Source: Diadophis punctatus similis
Taxonomy: Eukaryota > Chordata > Lepidosauria > Squamata > Dipsadidae
Direction of reading: 5' to 3'
Assembly (NCBI GenBank): GCA_023053685.1
Contig: JALIGW010000002.1
Location: 41,627,220 to 41,691,219, forward strand
DNA: 64,000 nucleotides
In this document: positions 24,746 to 34,644 of the stretch, in pieces
Numbering within the stretch: the first letter of the stretch is position 1
How the letters are laid out: each line of letters starts with the position of its first letter
Made by a program: the position numbers and the translations under genes
The notes under the pieces: model-generated
What the model was told of the DNA's origin: nothing
Databases searched by the model: none
The model's input: the letters and a program-made list of their open reading frames with translations, nothing else

Positions 24746-24750
24746 GTGAT
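24746..24750. repeat. Target-site duplication of the Gypsy element (left)
   Basis: The sequence gtgat is repeated exactly at 29431-29435, immediately outside the other LTR. Confidence 0.95.
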
Positions 24751-24991
24751 TGTTAGATAGTACACGGAAGCAAGCTCTGAGGATAACCCTTTTATTGGCA
24801 CTAACAATAACTCGAAAACTAGAAGGCATTGGAACTGAATCTCCTCAGCCGCGCTCTGACAGCTCTTTTATATGGAGCTGTCAGACGCGGCAGCCAATGG
24901 GAGCTTGCCGATCTTCCCGCTCTGCAGCCGGCTCCGCGGTAGCCAATCACCAGAGACGCCTGCTGTTGCCGGCGTCTCTGCATATTCAACA
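24751..24991 (-). repeat. 3' LTR of the Gypsy element
   Basis: In element orientation it runs from TGTTGAATATGCAG to ...TACTATCTAACA. It carries two inverted CCAAT boxes (ATTGG), a TATA box at 24866-24873 and an AATAAA signal at 24791-24796, about 70 bp downstream of the TATA box. The integrase reading frame enters this LTR and stops at 24868. Confidence 0.96.
24866..24873 (-). promoter_or_regulatory. TATA box in LTR
   Basis: Reads ATATAAAA on the minus strand. The identical copy in the 5' LTR is at 29305-29312, where it would drive the element's transcript. Confidence 0.7.
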
Positions 24992-25845
24992 CCCCTCTCT
25001 TCCTGGTTTGTACAAACGTAATCATCAAGGTACGCAGGGCACCTGCGCAATCTAGTTGATCGCCGGAGCTCGGTCGGAGCGGGCATGGCAGGCTGTTGTG
25101 CTGTGGCCTGCTCCCTAGGAACTTCTGCTTGGCCGGGTGTTGCTGCAAGTTCTTGGTCCTCCGCAGCGTCGGACGTCGGAATTCCAGGTAAGGCCCTTGA
25201 GTCGGGCTGTGCGGTAGGCCTACCTTGCAGGGCTGGTGTGGGAGGCGATGTAATGGTTGTTGGAGTTGGCGGCCTGCCGTATGGTGTGGAGGCAGGTGGA
25301 CTGCGGCCCCGGAGTTGATCAATGTGCTGCCTCCAGATGCGGCCGTCGTCTAACTCCACCCTGTAAGAACAGGGGCCGGTCATGAGTGTAACTCTGGCTG
25401 GCAGCCACTTTGGTGTTCCCCCATAGTTTCTAGCGAACACCCAGTCCCCCTCAGAAAACCCCCTGGCAGGGTCCACCTGGGGTACTTGGTCAGTAGGGGC
25501 ATAATGGGGGTGCAGCCTATCAAGCACAGTCCTAATGCGGCGCCCCATGAGCATCTCTGCTGGGCTTCTGTTGGTTAAGGGGCAGGGTGTTGCGTGCTGG
25601 GCCAGCAGGTATTGAGATAGCTTGTCCTGCCAGTTTGGGCTGTCCAATCGACCCAGGGCCTCCTTGGCAGCCCTCACAGCCCTCTCAGCCCGCCCATTAC
25701 TAGCAGGATGCCAAGGGGCTGTTAACACCTGGCGGATGCCATTGGCAGCTAGGAACCACTGGAAGCTGCTGGAAGTAAACTGAGGCCCATTATCTGACAC
25801 CACCATGTCGGGTAGGCCATTTAAGTAAGACCTGGATGAGAGCAT
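24868..25845 (-). pseudogene. Gypsy integrase, catalytic core second half and C-terminus
   Basis: Open frame of 325 codons. It holds the second and third catalytic residues of the DDE core: D18 in VVSDNGPQF and E54 in SNGRAERAV, spaced D-X35-E as in retroviral-type integrases. A GPY/F-like module follows (TGPCSYRVELDDGR, about residues 170-185), then a proline-rich linker and RRSTRLRRCPAYLDDYV. The last 41 codons lie inside the 3' LTR. The first catalytic Asp is in the preceding frame, so the core is broken by a frame change near 25790-25845. No chromodomain. Confidence 0.9.
24992..25003 (-). promoter_or_regulatory. Polypurine tract
   Basis: GGAAGAGAGGGG on the minus strand lies directly against the start of the 3' LTR, the standard position of the plus-strand DNA primer. 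Confidence 0.9.
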
Positions 25846-27733
25846 TAGCTGTTGTGGAGGCCATCAATTCTAGTTCAACCCAACCCGAGTAGGCATCCAC
25901 TAACAGGAGAAATTGCTGACCCATGTACGGTCCTGCAAAGTCTAAGTGTAGCCTAGACCAGGGCCCCCTAGGGGTCTCCCAAGACCTGGGTGGTGCCTTC
26001 GGTGGAGCAGGCCTTGAGGCCTGGCAGGCTTGGCATCTGGCAACCCACATTTCAATGGCCTGGTCCATGCCAGGCCACCACACATAGCTCCTCCCCAGGG
26101 CTTTCATCGTAACCACACCTGGGTGGCTGGTATGGAGCTGATGGAGAATTGCTTCGTAAAGGGTTGGGGGAGCGACAACCCGGCTGCCCCAGAGCAGGCA
26201 ACCCTGATGGGTGGACAATTCGAACTGCCTGGTCTTAAATAGAGTGAAGGCAGGGTCCAACCTATCCTGAGGCCAGCCCCTCCTCACCCAATCGAGCACT
26301 TGGCAAAGCACTGGGTCCCGGGCGGAGTGAGCAGCTATGTCTGAGGCAGTGACAGGCAGGGCAAGGTCCTCAATGAGGAGAACCTCAGAGGTGGGGGCAG
26401 GATCCTGCATGGAAATTGGCAATGAGCAGCGACTGAGAGCATCTGCATTTGAAAGCTTGCTGCCAGGCCGATAAGTGAGGGTGTATGAGTAGCCTGCCAG
26501 AAATTCTGCCCAACGTGACATTCTGGGGGAAATGAATTGGGGGGTTTGGCGGTCTCCAGCCAAAATGCCCAAGAGTGGCTTATGGTCAGTGACCAGGGAG
26601 ACTGGCCTGCCATATAAATAATCATGGAATTTCTTTACTGAGGCTACGAGTGCGAGGGCTTCCTTATCGGTCTGGCTATAGTTGCGCTCTGTCGAGGAGA
26701 GGGTGCGTGAGAAGAACGCAATAGGTGCTTCAGGGCCTGAGGGCAACCTGTGGCTTAGAACAGCCCCCATGCCATAAGGGGAGGCATCTGCTGTGAGCAG
26801 CAAGGGGAGATTGGGGTCATATTGTACCAAAACAGCATCTGATGTGAGCATTTGTTTTACTGTTTGAAATGCCTGTTGGGCCTCAGGGCTCCAATTCCAA
26901 GGGTGGTTGGCATCGAGGAGGCGATGCAGGGGTTCGGCCTTAGTGGCCTTGTGTGGTAAAAAGACGCTATAAAAGTTGAGCAGCCCGAGGAATGCCTGCA
27001 ACTCAGCCCTATTTGTTGGTACTGGGGCCTGTTTAATGGCTGCTACCTTAGATGGAGTAGGGTGGATACCCTGAGCGTCTATGCGGTATCCTAAGAATTC
27101 AACACTGGGTACCCCTATATGACATTTGCTTTGTTTGAGCTTGAGGCCTGCTTGTCTAAATCTGAGTAACACAGCCCGAACCCTGGACTGTAGGACTGAG
27201 TGGCTAGGGGCTGAGATGAGCACGTCATCGAAATAGGGGATTACCCCTGGTAGGCCAGAGAGTAGCCTCTCCATGATATTTTGAAATAGGCCAGGGGCAA
27301 CGCTTACGCCAAACTGGAGGCGGCGACACTTAAAAGCCCCCCGGTGGGTGACTATGGTCTGTGCGACCGCAGTGGCCTCGTCCACCGGGAGCTGCTGGTA
27401 GGCCTGGGCCATGTCCAGTTTGGCGAAAACCTGGCCCCTGCCTAGGGAGTGAAGCAGGTGTTGGACAATAGGCACAGGGTAGGGGTGAGACTGCAAAGCC
27501 CTGTTGACCGTACACTTATAGTCCCCACAGATTCTCACAGAGCCGTCAGGGCGAAGTGGGACAACAATGGGCGTCTCCCATTTGGAGTGATCTGTGGGTT
27601 CCAGAACACCCTGGGCTATAAGCTTATCTAGCTCAGCGTCCACCTTTGGGCGCAGGGCAAAGGGCAGGCGCCTTGGCTTGAGGCGTATAGGAGCCACCTT
27701 GGGGTCAAGGTTGAGGGAAATTGGGGTTCCCAC
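25790..27733 (-). pseudogene. Gypsy pol: reverse transcriptase, RNase H, integrase N-terminal half
   Basis: 647 codons. The frame is open further upstream to about 27800 and the listed start is a GTG inside it. RT: D107 in KLDMAQAYQQ and the catalytic pair D169-D170 in YFDDVLIS. RNase H: D316 (TADAS), E358 (DKEAL), D383 (TDHKP), D431 (NADALSR). Integrase: zinc-binding H531/H537 and C567/C570, then the first catalytic D598 in LHLDFAGPY. All key residues visible here are intact. The frame ends 49 codons after D598, before the second catalytic Asp, through a frame change, not within a domain boundary. Confidence 0.95.
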
Positions 27734-27785
27734 GTAGGAGCCTAGGGAACTGTCAAATACATCAGCAAACTCCGAAAAGAGGTTG

Positions 27786-28124
27786 TTAGGTTCCCCCCCC
27801 GACGGGAGTGATTTGGTTGACCCCTGTAAGGGAGAGGCCTAATGGCTGGAACCAGTCAAGGCCTAAGAGGGTGGGTAGGTTACCCGAGACTACAACCAAT
27901 GGCAAGGCACCCCTGAACGACCCCTTTTCCACAGACAGGGAAGTCTGGCCAAGAATGGGGATGGAATAGCCTAAGTAATCCCTTAACCTGAGTGGGCAAG
28001 GGGTAAGGGATGCTTGAGAGAAGGCAGGCACCAGTTTTTTTAAAGTGTGCCACGAAATTATGCTTCTAGAGGACCCAGTGTCCACCTCCATCTGGCATGG
28101 GGCCCCTTCCAAAATTACAGTCAA
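27786..28124 (-). pseudogene. Gypsy aspartic protease
   Basis: 112 codons from the listed start. The catalytic motif VDTGSS has its Asp at residue 15, and TLLGLDW lies at about residues 86-92, typical of retropepsin-like proteases of Ty3/Gypsy elements. It should act as a dimer to process Gag-Pol. The upstream junction to the zinc-knuckle frame passes through C9 (28144-28152), and the downstream junction to RT through C8 (27793-27800, plus-strand reading). Confidence 0.9.
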
Positions 28125-28174
28125 AAAAACTTTTTTGTGCGCACCCCCCCCCAGATGCCTGGAACACTTCTTCC

Positions 28175-28603
28175 TCAGGGTATTCGTCTGGTATGCGAAC
28201 GGCGAAACAGTTGTCCTGTTGTCTCGTCGGTTTTCCTGGCAGGCGGCTGGAGGGTGCTGAAGGGACAGCCGCGGCTGGAGCGGCGGCAGGTGGCTATTCT
28301 GAAGCGGCAGGTGCTTCTTTGGTGTGGGTCACCACAGCTGAGGCAGGAAGGCATGGATGAGCGCTGCGGCTTGCGGGATCCCTGGAACGGTGCAGGCGGT
28401 TGGGGCAGCGGGCTGCCTGGCTGAGGTCTGCGGTTCCGTTGTCCGGTCTGGAGGTGGCAGACGGCAGAATCGCTGTCTGAATCGGCGGAGGGGTCTTCCA
28501 GGTGATGGATGGGTGGCTGGGAACGGGCCGAGCTAGGTGCAGGCGCTTGGAGGCGGTTTATTTCAGTGGCTGACAGGTCTGACATCTCGGCGGCGAGCCT
28601 CAT
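28175..28603 (-). pseudogene. Gypsy Gag C-terminus with zinc knuckle
   Basis: About 140 codons in a frame shifted relative to the Gag N-terminus. It contains one CCHC knuckle CLSCGDPHQRSTC (C-X2-C-X3-H-X4-C; the spacing is one residue shorter than the retroviral standard). Basic and proline-rich sequence surrounds it. It binds RNA in related elements. Confidence 0.85.
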
Positions 28604-29090
28604 CTAGGGCGACTTGCAAGGTTAGTTCGGTTCGCGCCAGAAGGCGACGCTGAAGGCGGATGTCCCTAACCCCACAGACTAACTTTTGGAGCAGTGCGTC
28701 GTCCAGGTTAGGGAAGTCGCAATCGAGAGCCGCGCTGCGAAGGGAAGCTATGTAGTGATTGATGTCTTCACCTTCTTGTTGCAGCCGCTGTTGAAAAGCA
28801 AAGCGGCGGGCTATTTTTGATGGAGTGGGGGAGTAATGGTTTCTAAGCTTAGCAAGGAGTTCCCCCCATGGCACTGTGGAGAGCGCTTGTGGTGCTACCA
28901 AAGCGCGTGCTGTGGAGAATATTTTGTGGCCACAGGCATTAAGGAAACAGGCTCGCTTACGGTTGTCAGTCAAGTTGGTTAAGTCACTTGCTTCTAGGAA
29001 GTATTCGAAACGCTCCAAGTACGCGTCCCACGTTTCGGAGCCAGGGCAGAAGGGCTCGAAGGAGGTAGCGCTGGAGCTGTTTCTGGCCAT
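28563..29090 (-). pseudogene. Gypsy Gag, capsid part
   Basis: 175 codons beginning at the first ATG after the primer-binding site (about 80 bases downstream). Features: ETWDAYLERFEYFLEASDL near the N-terminus, FQQRLQQEGEDINHYIASLR and LVCGVRDIRLQRRLLARTEL, a pattern common in Mag-like Gag proteins. The frame then stops, while the continuation lies in another frame overlapping at 28563-28603. Either a one-base change or frameshifting is needed to connect them. Confidence 0.88.
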
Positions 29091-29168
29091 TCTAGCCGTG
29101 GAGGCAGAGAGGCGAGGAACAGGAACGGTTGGTCAGGATCAGTCTGGATTTGAGCACGGCGAGTCGAT

Positions 29169-29186
29169 CCAGCACCTTCGTCGCCA
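29169..29186 (-). promoter_or_regulatory. Primer-binding site, probably tRNA-Ser
   Basis: Three bases after the 5' LTR the minus strand reads TGGCGACGAAGGTGCTGG. The TGG start fits a tRNA 3' CCA, and the next bases resemble the complement of a vertebrate serine tRNA acceptor end (from memory). Confidence 0.65.
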
Positions 29187-29189
29187 CGT

Positions 29190-29430
29190 TGTTAGATAGT
29201 ACACGGAAGCAAGCTCTGAGGATAACCCTTTTATTGGCACTAACAATAACTCGAAAACTAGAAGGCATTGGAACTGAATCTCCTCAGCCGCGCTCTGACA
29301 GCTCTTTTATATGGAGCTGTCAGACGCGGCAGCCAATGGGAGCTTGCCGATCTTCCCGCTCTGCAGCCGGCTCCGCGGTAGCCAATCACCAGAGACGCCT
29401 GCTGTTGCTGGCGTCTCTGCATATTCAACA
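29190..29430 (-). repeat. 5' LTR of the Gypsy element
   Basis: Identical to the other LTR except position 29409 (T; C at 24970). TATA box at 29305-29312, AATAAA at 29230-29235. Confidence 0.96.
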
Positions 29431-29435
29431 GTGAT
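29431..29435. repeat. Target-site duplication of the Gypsy element (right)
   Basis: Exact gtgat, matching 24746-24750. Confidence 0.95.
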
Positions 29436-29730
29436 CACTGTCAATAATCTCTTGATCTAATCAAACAATCACTGAACTAGCTGTAAACTAATCTGTCAAG
29501 TCCTTTGTGCTCTCTGAGTTTGGAAAAGGGGCCAAAGAGAAATTGTGGAATTGCCTTGACTTCTATGTTCACCAAGTTTCTATCATCAAAATGCAAATCA
29601 ATCTGTTGTTCCCATAATTATTATGGTTAGCTCAATCCATGCCATTCATACCAATAATGTATTCCAACAATGGTTAATCAATGTTATTTTGAAGGGAACA
29701 CTTCTATTGGTGTTGATTTTCCAAGATAGG
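29436..29730. other. Short gene-free stretch
   Basis: This may be the far side of the L2-type relic that received the Gypsy element, but no motif is readable. Confidence 0.4.
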
Positions 29731-29738
29731 GATTGAAA

Positions 29739-30043
29739 CAGTGGTGGGTTGCTGCTGGTTCGGACCGGTTCTTTAGAATCAGTTGTGGGAATTTACCGCC
29801 GCTCGTTTAACCAGCGGCGATGACCAGCGGTCCACGCTCCTGAACCATCCTCTGGTCATTGCGCCTTGCAAAACAACCCTCTGCGCATGTGCAAAGGCTT
29901 CTGCGCATGCGCAGAGGGTCATTTCCGGGTGTTTTGTGTGACACGATGGGGGGTGAGTGCGAGTGAAGTGAGCGCGCATGCCCCAAACACGCATTTCCAT
30001 TGCGATGCAAACTGGTAGGGAAGGTAAGTGGAACACACCCCTG
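29739..30043 (+). mobile_element. hAT-type MITE, CpG-rich family A
   Basis: The ends are CAGTGGTGGGTTGCTGC and GGAACACACCCCTG. Flanking octamers gattgaaa (29731-29738) and tattgaaa (30044-30051) match at 7 of 8. It contains a perfect TGCGCATGCGCA at 29902-29913 and AGGTAAGT at 30022-30029. Confidence 0.88.
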
Positions 30044-30051
30044 TATTGAAA

Positions 30052-30901
30052 CCTTTATCAGTGGGGTTTCATCACATGGAGGGAAAGCAACATGTGCAGA
30101 ATCAGCCTTGGCAAAATGATTTGGATCTTGGATTGTTGTTACAATAACAGGCATCACTGAAAGTTCAGATGTCATCTCTCATTCTGAATCAAACATCTAA
30201 ATAAGCATACAGTCAAATAGTACATGCTTTGATTTAGGAACTGATCACTACCCTCTGGCATTTTTCATATAACCTCCATTACCTACTCTTATATATTTAA
30301 TGCTATTATAAATTATAATGGATAATGCTGGTCATTCTATGGTTATGCTGCTCATCCTATGTAGAAAGGAGCAAGTGGCTCGTGTGGTTAGGGTGCTGGG
30401 TTGGAGGTTAGCAAGCCCACATTGATAAGTGGATTTGCTAACTTGAGTGCTGTCCTGGGGCAGGATGAGCTCTCATCTTTCATGCCAGCTCCTTTCAGGG
30501 ACATGAAATAAGTCCTCCCTAACTGGGCGTCCCCCAAGCTCAGGTGACATGGTGATGTCACCAGCTAATCCTTTCAACCTGGAAGCGCCTCAGTGTTTCT
30601 GACATGAGTTTGATCCTGTTTAGACATGTAGAGATGGTCCTGTTCCTGTGAAAGAGAAAGAGCATACAGGCTCAAAAAAACAGCTGTGCAGTATTTGCAA
30701 CTCAAAAGGAAAAGATGTGTGGATTACTGTAAAAGCAGTATCTCCATGGAATATAAAATCCTGCTACCCTGGACTACCTCCTTTTCAGCTTTCAGCAGAG
30801 AACAAATGAAATCAACCAAGAGAAAAAGAGGATGAGCATCATAAATATGATAGAGTAATAAATGTTCCTGTAGGACTTTAGGTACTATCATACGATCCTC
30901 T
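30052..30901. other. Mostly unique; possible second SINE type at about 30370-30640
   Basis: The start caagtggctcgtgtggttag resembles a tRNA A-box region, but no clear B box or 3' tail was found. This is a weak suggestion. Confidence 0.3.
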
Positions 30902-30909
30902 CCTATAGT

Positions 30910-31283
30910 CAGGGGTGAGTTCTAATTTACCTTGCTGCCGGTTCGCTTCTTCGCGCACGCGTGGCCCCGCCGCGTGGCCACACGCACGTGCATGCGCAGT
31001 GCCAAAAAATAAAAAAGCCAAAAAAAGCCAAAAACAAAATGGTGATGCATGTGCAGTGCCGGAAATTCAGCTTCTGTGCATGCTCAGAAGAAAAATAAAA
31101 TTTAAAAAAATTTAAAAAATTATTTTTTTAAAAAAATTAAAAAATTAAAAAAAAATTAAAAAAAGATGGCAGCATCCACGGACCGGCACTGATCAAACCA
31201 GTTCCGTGACATCATTGTGACATCAGAAGCGCATCACTACTGGTTCGGGCAAACCGGTCTGAACCGGGAGGAACCCACCTCTG
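30910..31283 (-). mobile_element. hAT-type MITE, CpG-rich family A, reversed
   Basis: The exact 8-bp duplication cctatagt flanks it at 30902-30909 and 31284-31291. The left end is CAGGGGTGAGTTCTAATTTA and the right end GGAGGAACCCACCTCTG. The interior has an A-rich simple region at 31085-31165 and tgcatgcgcagtgcc. Confidence 0.92.
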
Positions 31284-31369
31284 CCTATAGTATACTGAAA
31301 GCAGTTTTCCTTCAAGGAAAAGATTTTCATTTTTATCCAACTGGTCTATATTGTGTGATGTCAATAAAT

Positions 31370-31716
31370 CAGTGGTGGGTTCCTACCGGTGCGGTCGACT
31401 CTGCCACACTGGTAGCAGCCAGCAGATTATGCAATTTGCGCACGACGGCTCTGGTGCCGTCTTCACCAGTCCTTCGCGCGTTGCCATCTTTTTTTCAGAA
31501 CTTTTGGGCTTTTTTGCTTCCTGTGCATGCGCGGAAGCAAAATCTCGTGAGGGGATGCACGCGCGAGAGAGACTTCAGCCATTTGTGCTTCCTGCGCATG
31601 CGCGGAAGCAAAATTGTGTGAGGGGGCGCACATGCATAGCGAGCGCGTGAGCGCATGAAACCTGGCAATGCGCGTGCAGCGCACCGGTAGCAAGGTAAGA
31701 GAGCAACCCGCCCCTG
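31370..31716 (+). mobile_element. hAT-type MITE, CpG-rich family A
   Basis: The exact 8-bp duplication caataaat flanks it at 31362-31369 and 31717-31724. The ends are CAGTGGTGGGTTCCTACC and GAGCAACCCGCCCCTG. It contains TGCGCATGCGCG at 31593-31604, a second related site at about 31523-31535, and AGGTAAGA at 31693-31700. It lies 86 bp from the previous copy, in the opposite orientation. Confidence 0.93.
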
Positions 31717-31724
31717 CAATAAAT

Positions 31725-32360
31725 GAAGTGAAAAGATTTTTGGTACTTTTAGAAGGCAAATCAATTTTAAAACAGTTGGATTGATCACAATGGTTTAATG
31801 ACAAAAAATCTCAGTTATTATTTTTTTTACCAAAAATATCCTTTTTCATGCATAAATATGGTAATAATATATCTGCAGATGTTACCATCGTTTCACAGTG
31901 TTGTATGATCATGGCTACTCTGTAATGGTAAACAATTTCAATGTGAACATGCTAATGAACATTTCAACCCTAATGTACCATATTCCCAATTTATTTGATG
32001 ATGATGATGATGATGATTCATTTTAAGGATTAGTGATAGCATTATTAAGTATATTGTGCATATAGTGAAATCTTGCTTTTAATTTATTAAACAAGGTTTT
32101 GTTTTGTTTTGTTTCTTCATTTTGGCTTCCAAAATAGAGAGAACTGAGGTTGTTGGACTTTATTGTTTTTGTTTTATTTATGTCTGCACTATGATAACCA
32201 TTTTCCACTGAAATATTCAATTTTAGTTTGTTGCTTCGGCTTTGAAAACAATTGCAATTGAGTTAAAACTGAAAAGGGGAAGGATTGACAGTATAATGCA
32301 TATTGTAAATGGGGATTGGAGAAATAAAACAAGGATTTGGGATATCACAGACTATTTCAG
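31725..32360. other. Gene-free stretch
   Basis: A short (GAT)n lies at 31998-32016. Nothing else. Confidence 0.5.
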
Positions 32361-32703
32361 TTCTTAGCATAGCTAGCTTTATTTATTTATTTATTTATTT
32401 AATTTGTCAAACATGTATTAGATGACAGGTATAAGTATAAACATGGACATGAACAAGGAATAAGTACAAGTAAGTGGGGACAGGACTGGGACGGTAGGCA
32501 CGATGGTGCACTTATGCACGCCCCCTTTTACGGACCTGTTAGGAATGGGGTGAGGTGCACAGTAGACAGTTTAAGGCTGAAGCTGGGGGGGTTAGAGGAT
32601 GTAACAATGGAGTCAGGTGGAGAATTCCAGGGATTGACCACTCTGTTGCTGAAGTCGTATTTTCTACAATCGAGTTTGGAGCAGTTTACCTTGAGTTTGT
32701 ATC

Positions 32704-33392
32704 TGTTGTGCCTTGGCCGCGTCCGGCGCCGAGTATGGAGGATCCGGAGGACGTGGAGCCGCTCATGGTGCAGCAGTACCAGCCCATGTGCCTGGCACCA
32801 GAGACGGCTGGTGATGAGGACTCGGTGCCAGAGCAGGACGATCCCCCAGGACCTTCTGCACCTGCGCAGCAGAGTGACTCATCAGGAGATGAAGAACCCC
32901 TGCTGGATGCCAGAGCTCGCAGAACAGCCAGAAGACAGGACTGGCTGAGTAAGCATCGGTCTACTCGGAGGTAGCAGTGAGGGCTAATTGGGCCACGCCC
33001 TTCAGTGCCTATATTAGGCCGGCGCAATTAGTACTCACTGCTGAGAACAACGAATCAATGATTGCAGCATATCCAGAGTCTTACTTCTACGTTTGTTTGG
33101 AAACCTTGTCGAAGACAGCAGCTTCTGCCAGCTTTATTCCAGGAAGCCAGCCAAGTTGTCAGATAAGAGGAGAATTAATGAGTCTTGCTTTGAACATTTG
33201 ACTGTGTGATATTTAATCCTCAAGTAACCCAAAGAACCTTATTCCTTGAGACTTTCCGTTTGTGTTGTTTATGGACTTTGAAAACCTCTGAGCTTTTGCT
33301 AAGAAACCTTATTAGTAAAAGGAACCTTTTTGTTTGCCTCACAAACGGTTGTGTGTGTGTGTTTCTGGGGGTTGCGGTGCTGGGTCACAACA
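32704..33392 (+). mobile_element. Solo LTR (689 bp) with an internal open frame
   Basis: The ends TGTTGTGCC and GGGTCACAACA contain a perfect 7-bp inverted repeat (TGTTGTG/CACAACA). An exact 5-bp duplication gtatc flanks it at 32699-32703 and 33393-33397. Orientation is plus if the open frame and the TATA-like ctatatta at about 33008-33015 mark the sense strand. No second LTR or internal region is present, so the element was lost by LTR-LTR recombination. LTR superfamily is uncertain. Confidence 0.9.
32735..32974 (+). CDS. 79-codon open frame in the LTR, unknown function
   Basis: It begins MEDPEDVEPLMVQQYQPM, is acidic in the middle (SDSSGDEEPLLDARA) and ends basic (RRQDWLSKHRSTRR). The same frame is open back to the first bases of the LTR, so it may be the tail of an upstream pol gene running into the 3' LTR, as seen in the Gypsy element at 24868-24991. 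Coding by itself is unproven. Confidence 0.45.
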   Translation: MEDPEDVEPLMVQQYQPMCLAPETAGDEDSVPEQDDPPGPSAPAQQSDSSGDEEPLLDARARRTARRQDWLSKHRSTRR

Positions 33393-33625
33393 GTATCTAT
33401 TGTTTGCCCGTGTATTATTGAGGTTGAAGCTGAAGAAGTCATTGACAGGTAGGATGTTGTAGCAGGCAATTTTGTGTACTAAGCTTAGGTCAGACCATAG
33501 GCGGCATAGTTCTACGTTATCCAGGCCCAAAATTTCAACCCTGGTGTCATAAGGTATTCTGTTGTGAGCAGAGGAGTGGAGTACTCTTCTCGTGAAATAC
33601 CTCTGGACTCATTTACCTATGCCAA

Positions 33626-34113
33626 AGCTTCGGAGTAAAGTCATGATCTTGGTGGGACTTTCAGAACTACTTGCTTAGAATTAACTATACTGCTTTGTTC
33701 ATAGCAAAAGCTGAAAAAAACTTCTGAGCTACATCAAGAGTGTAATGCAAGAGGGAAAAAAGATATCCCTATCAAAAAGCTATGCTTTTGTTCACCTGGT
33801 TCTGAACACTGAGTGCCTAGCTTTTTAAAGTCTATATCTGAATCCTTTGGCATATTCAGCTATGAAGTTGAATCATACTTAACATTTCTTTTTTTCTGTT
33901 AGGCTCCTGATCATGAATAGCTCCATGTCCTGCAAATGCATTCTCTATTCTGAGAATACTAGCATCTCTTCAAATGTGGCAGATGAGTGAGAGCTTTGTA
34001 TAAGAGCTTGCTAATGTTCTCAACTTTGCTTCATAAACAGGAGACTGTATAAAAAGAAAATTGAATGAAATATAATGTACAAGGCTGGCAATCCCTATTA
34101 TGTACATGAGACT
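33626..34113. other. Gene-free stretch
   Basis: Nothing recognised. Confidence 0.5.
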
Positions 34114-34265
34114 TTCCTTCCTTCCTTCCTTCCTTCCTTCCTTCCTTCCTTCCTTCCTTCCTTCCTTCCTTCCTTCCTTCCTTCCTTCCTTCCTTCCTCC
34201 TTCCTTCCTTCCTTCCTTCCTTCCTTCCTTCCTTCCTCCCTCCCTCCCTCCCTCCCTCCCTTCCT
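34114..34265. repeat. (CTTC)n/(CTCC)n microsatellite
   Basis: About 150 bp, the complementary motif class to 4650-4771. Open frames across it are translated repeats. Confidence 0.98.
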
Positions 34266-34599
34266 CAACATTGATGTTATTATTTTCATGAGTTATTAGG
34301 CTATCACAAAGTTATCTCTCCTAGAACTGTATTCCTCAATTTTTTCACCTATCCAAAATGCTGCTGTTAATAAGACTACCAGGTAATAATCATAGTTGGG
34401 TCAAATATTGTTTGGAAACGGTTTTACGTTTCATTTAAAGTTATCTTATCCACAATACAAAGATAACATCAAAGAGGGGAAATATGGTTGCTTTTTTTCC
34501 GTCTTTCTGTGGCTTACATTTTATTTATTAATTTTAAGCCACTTTATACTATCCTTTTTTCTGCATTTGGTTTGAATTTTTAAGTCTTTTCAAAGTTTG

Positions 34600-34643
34600 C
34601 ATCATCATCATCATCATCATCAACAACAACAACAACAACAACA
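34600..34643. repeat. (CAT)n(CAA)n microsatellite
   Basis: Seven CAT units followed by seven CAA units, directly upstream of an R4-type LINE fragment. Confidence 0.97.
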
Positions 34644-34644
34644 G

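Larger units (their letters stand above)
24751..29430 (-). mobile_element. Complete Ty3/Gypsy LTR retrotransposon, probably Mag-like lineage
   Basis: A 4680-bp element with 241-bp LTRs (24751-24991 and 29190-29430), exact 5-bp target duplications, primer-binding site, polypurine tract and the domain order Gag, zinc knuckle, protease, RT, RNase H, integrase on the minus strand. The LTRs differ only at 24970/29409 (240 of 241 identical), so insertion was recent. The frame changes at four places, two of them at C8 and C9 homopolymers. No envelope-like gene and no chromodomain are seen, so the sushi/chromovirus group is unlikely. Lineage assignment is an inference from Gag and integrase style. 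Confidence 0.96.
32369..33625 (-). mobile_element. L2/CR1-group LINE 3' end, split by a solo LTR
   Basis: Same family as 696-1395: a (TTTA)n tail at 32369-32400, then aatttgtcaaacatgtatta and gcgcacc-type 3' UTR words. The matching coding region resumes at 33398-33625 (gaggttgaagctgaagaagt; cttctcgtgaaatacctctgg). The 689-bp LTR insert separates the two parts. Confidence 0.8.

Noticed and set aside
28563..28603. Programmed frameshift joining Gag and the zinc knuckle
   Set aside because: Possible, but no slippery heptamer with a clear downstream structure was seen, and three other breaks in the same copy make simple indels or assembly errors more likely.
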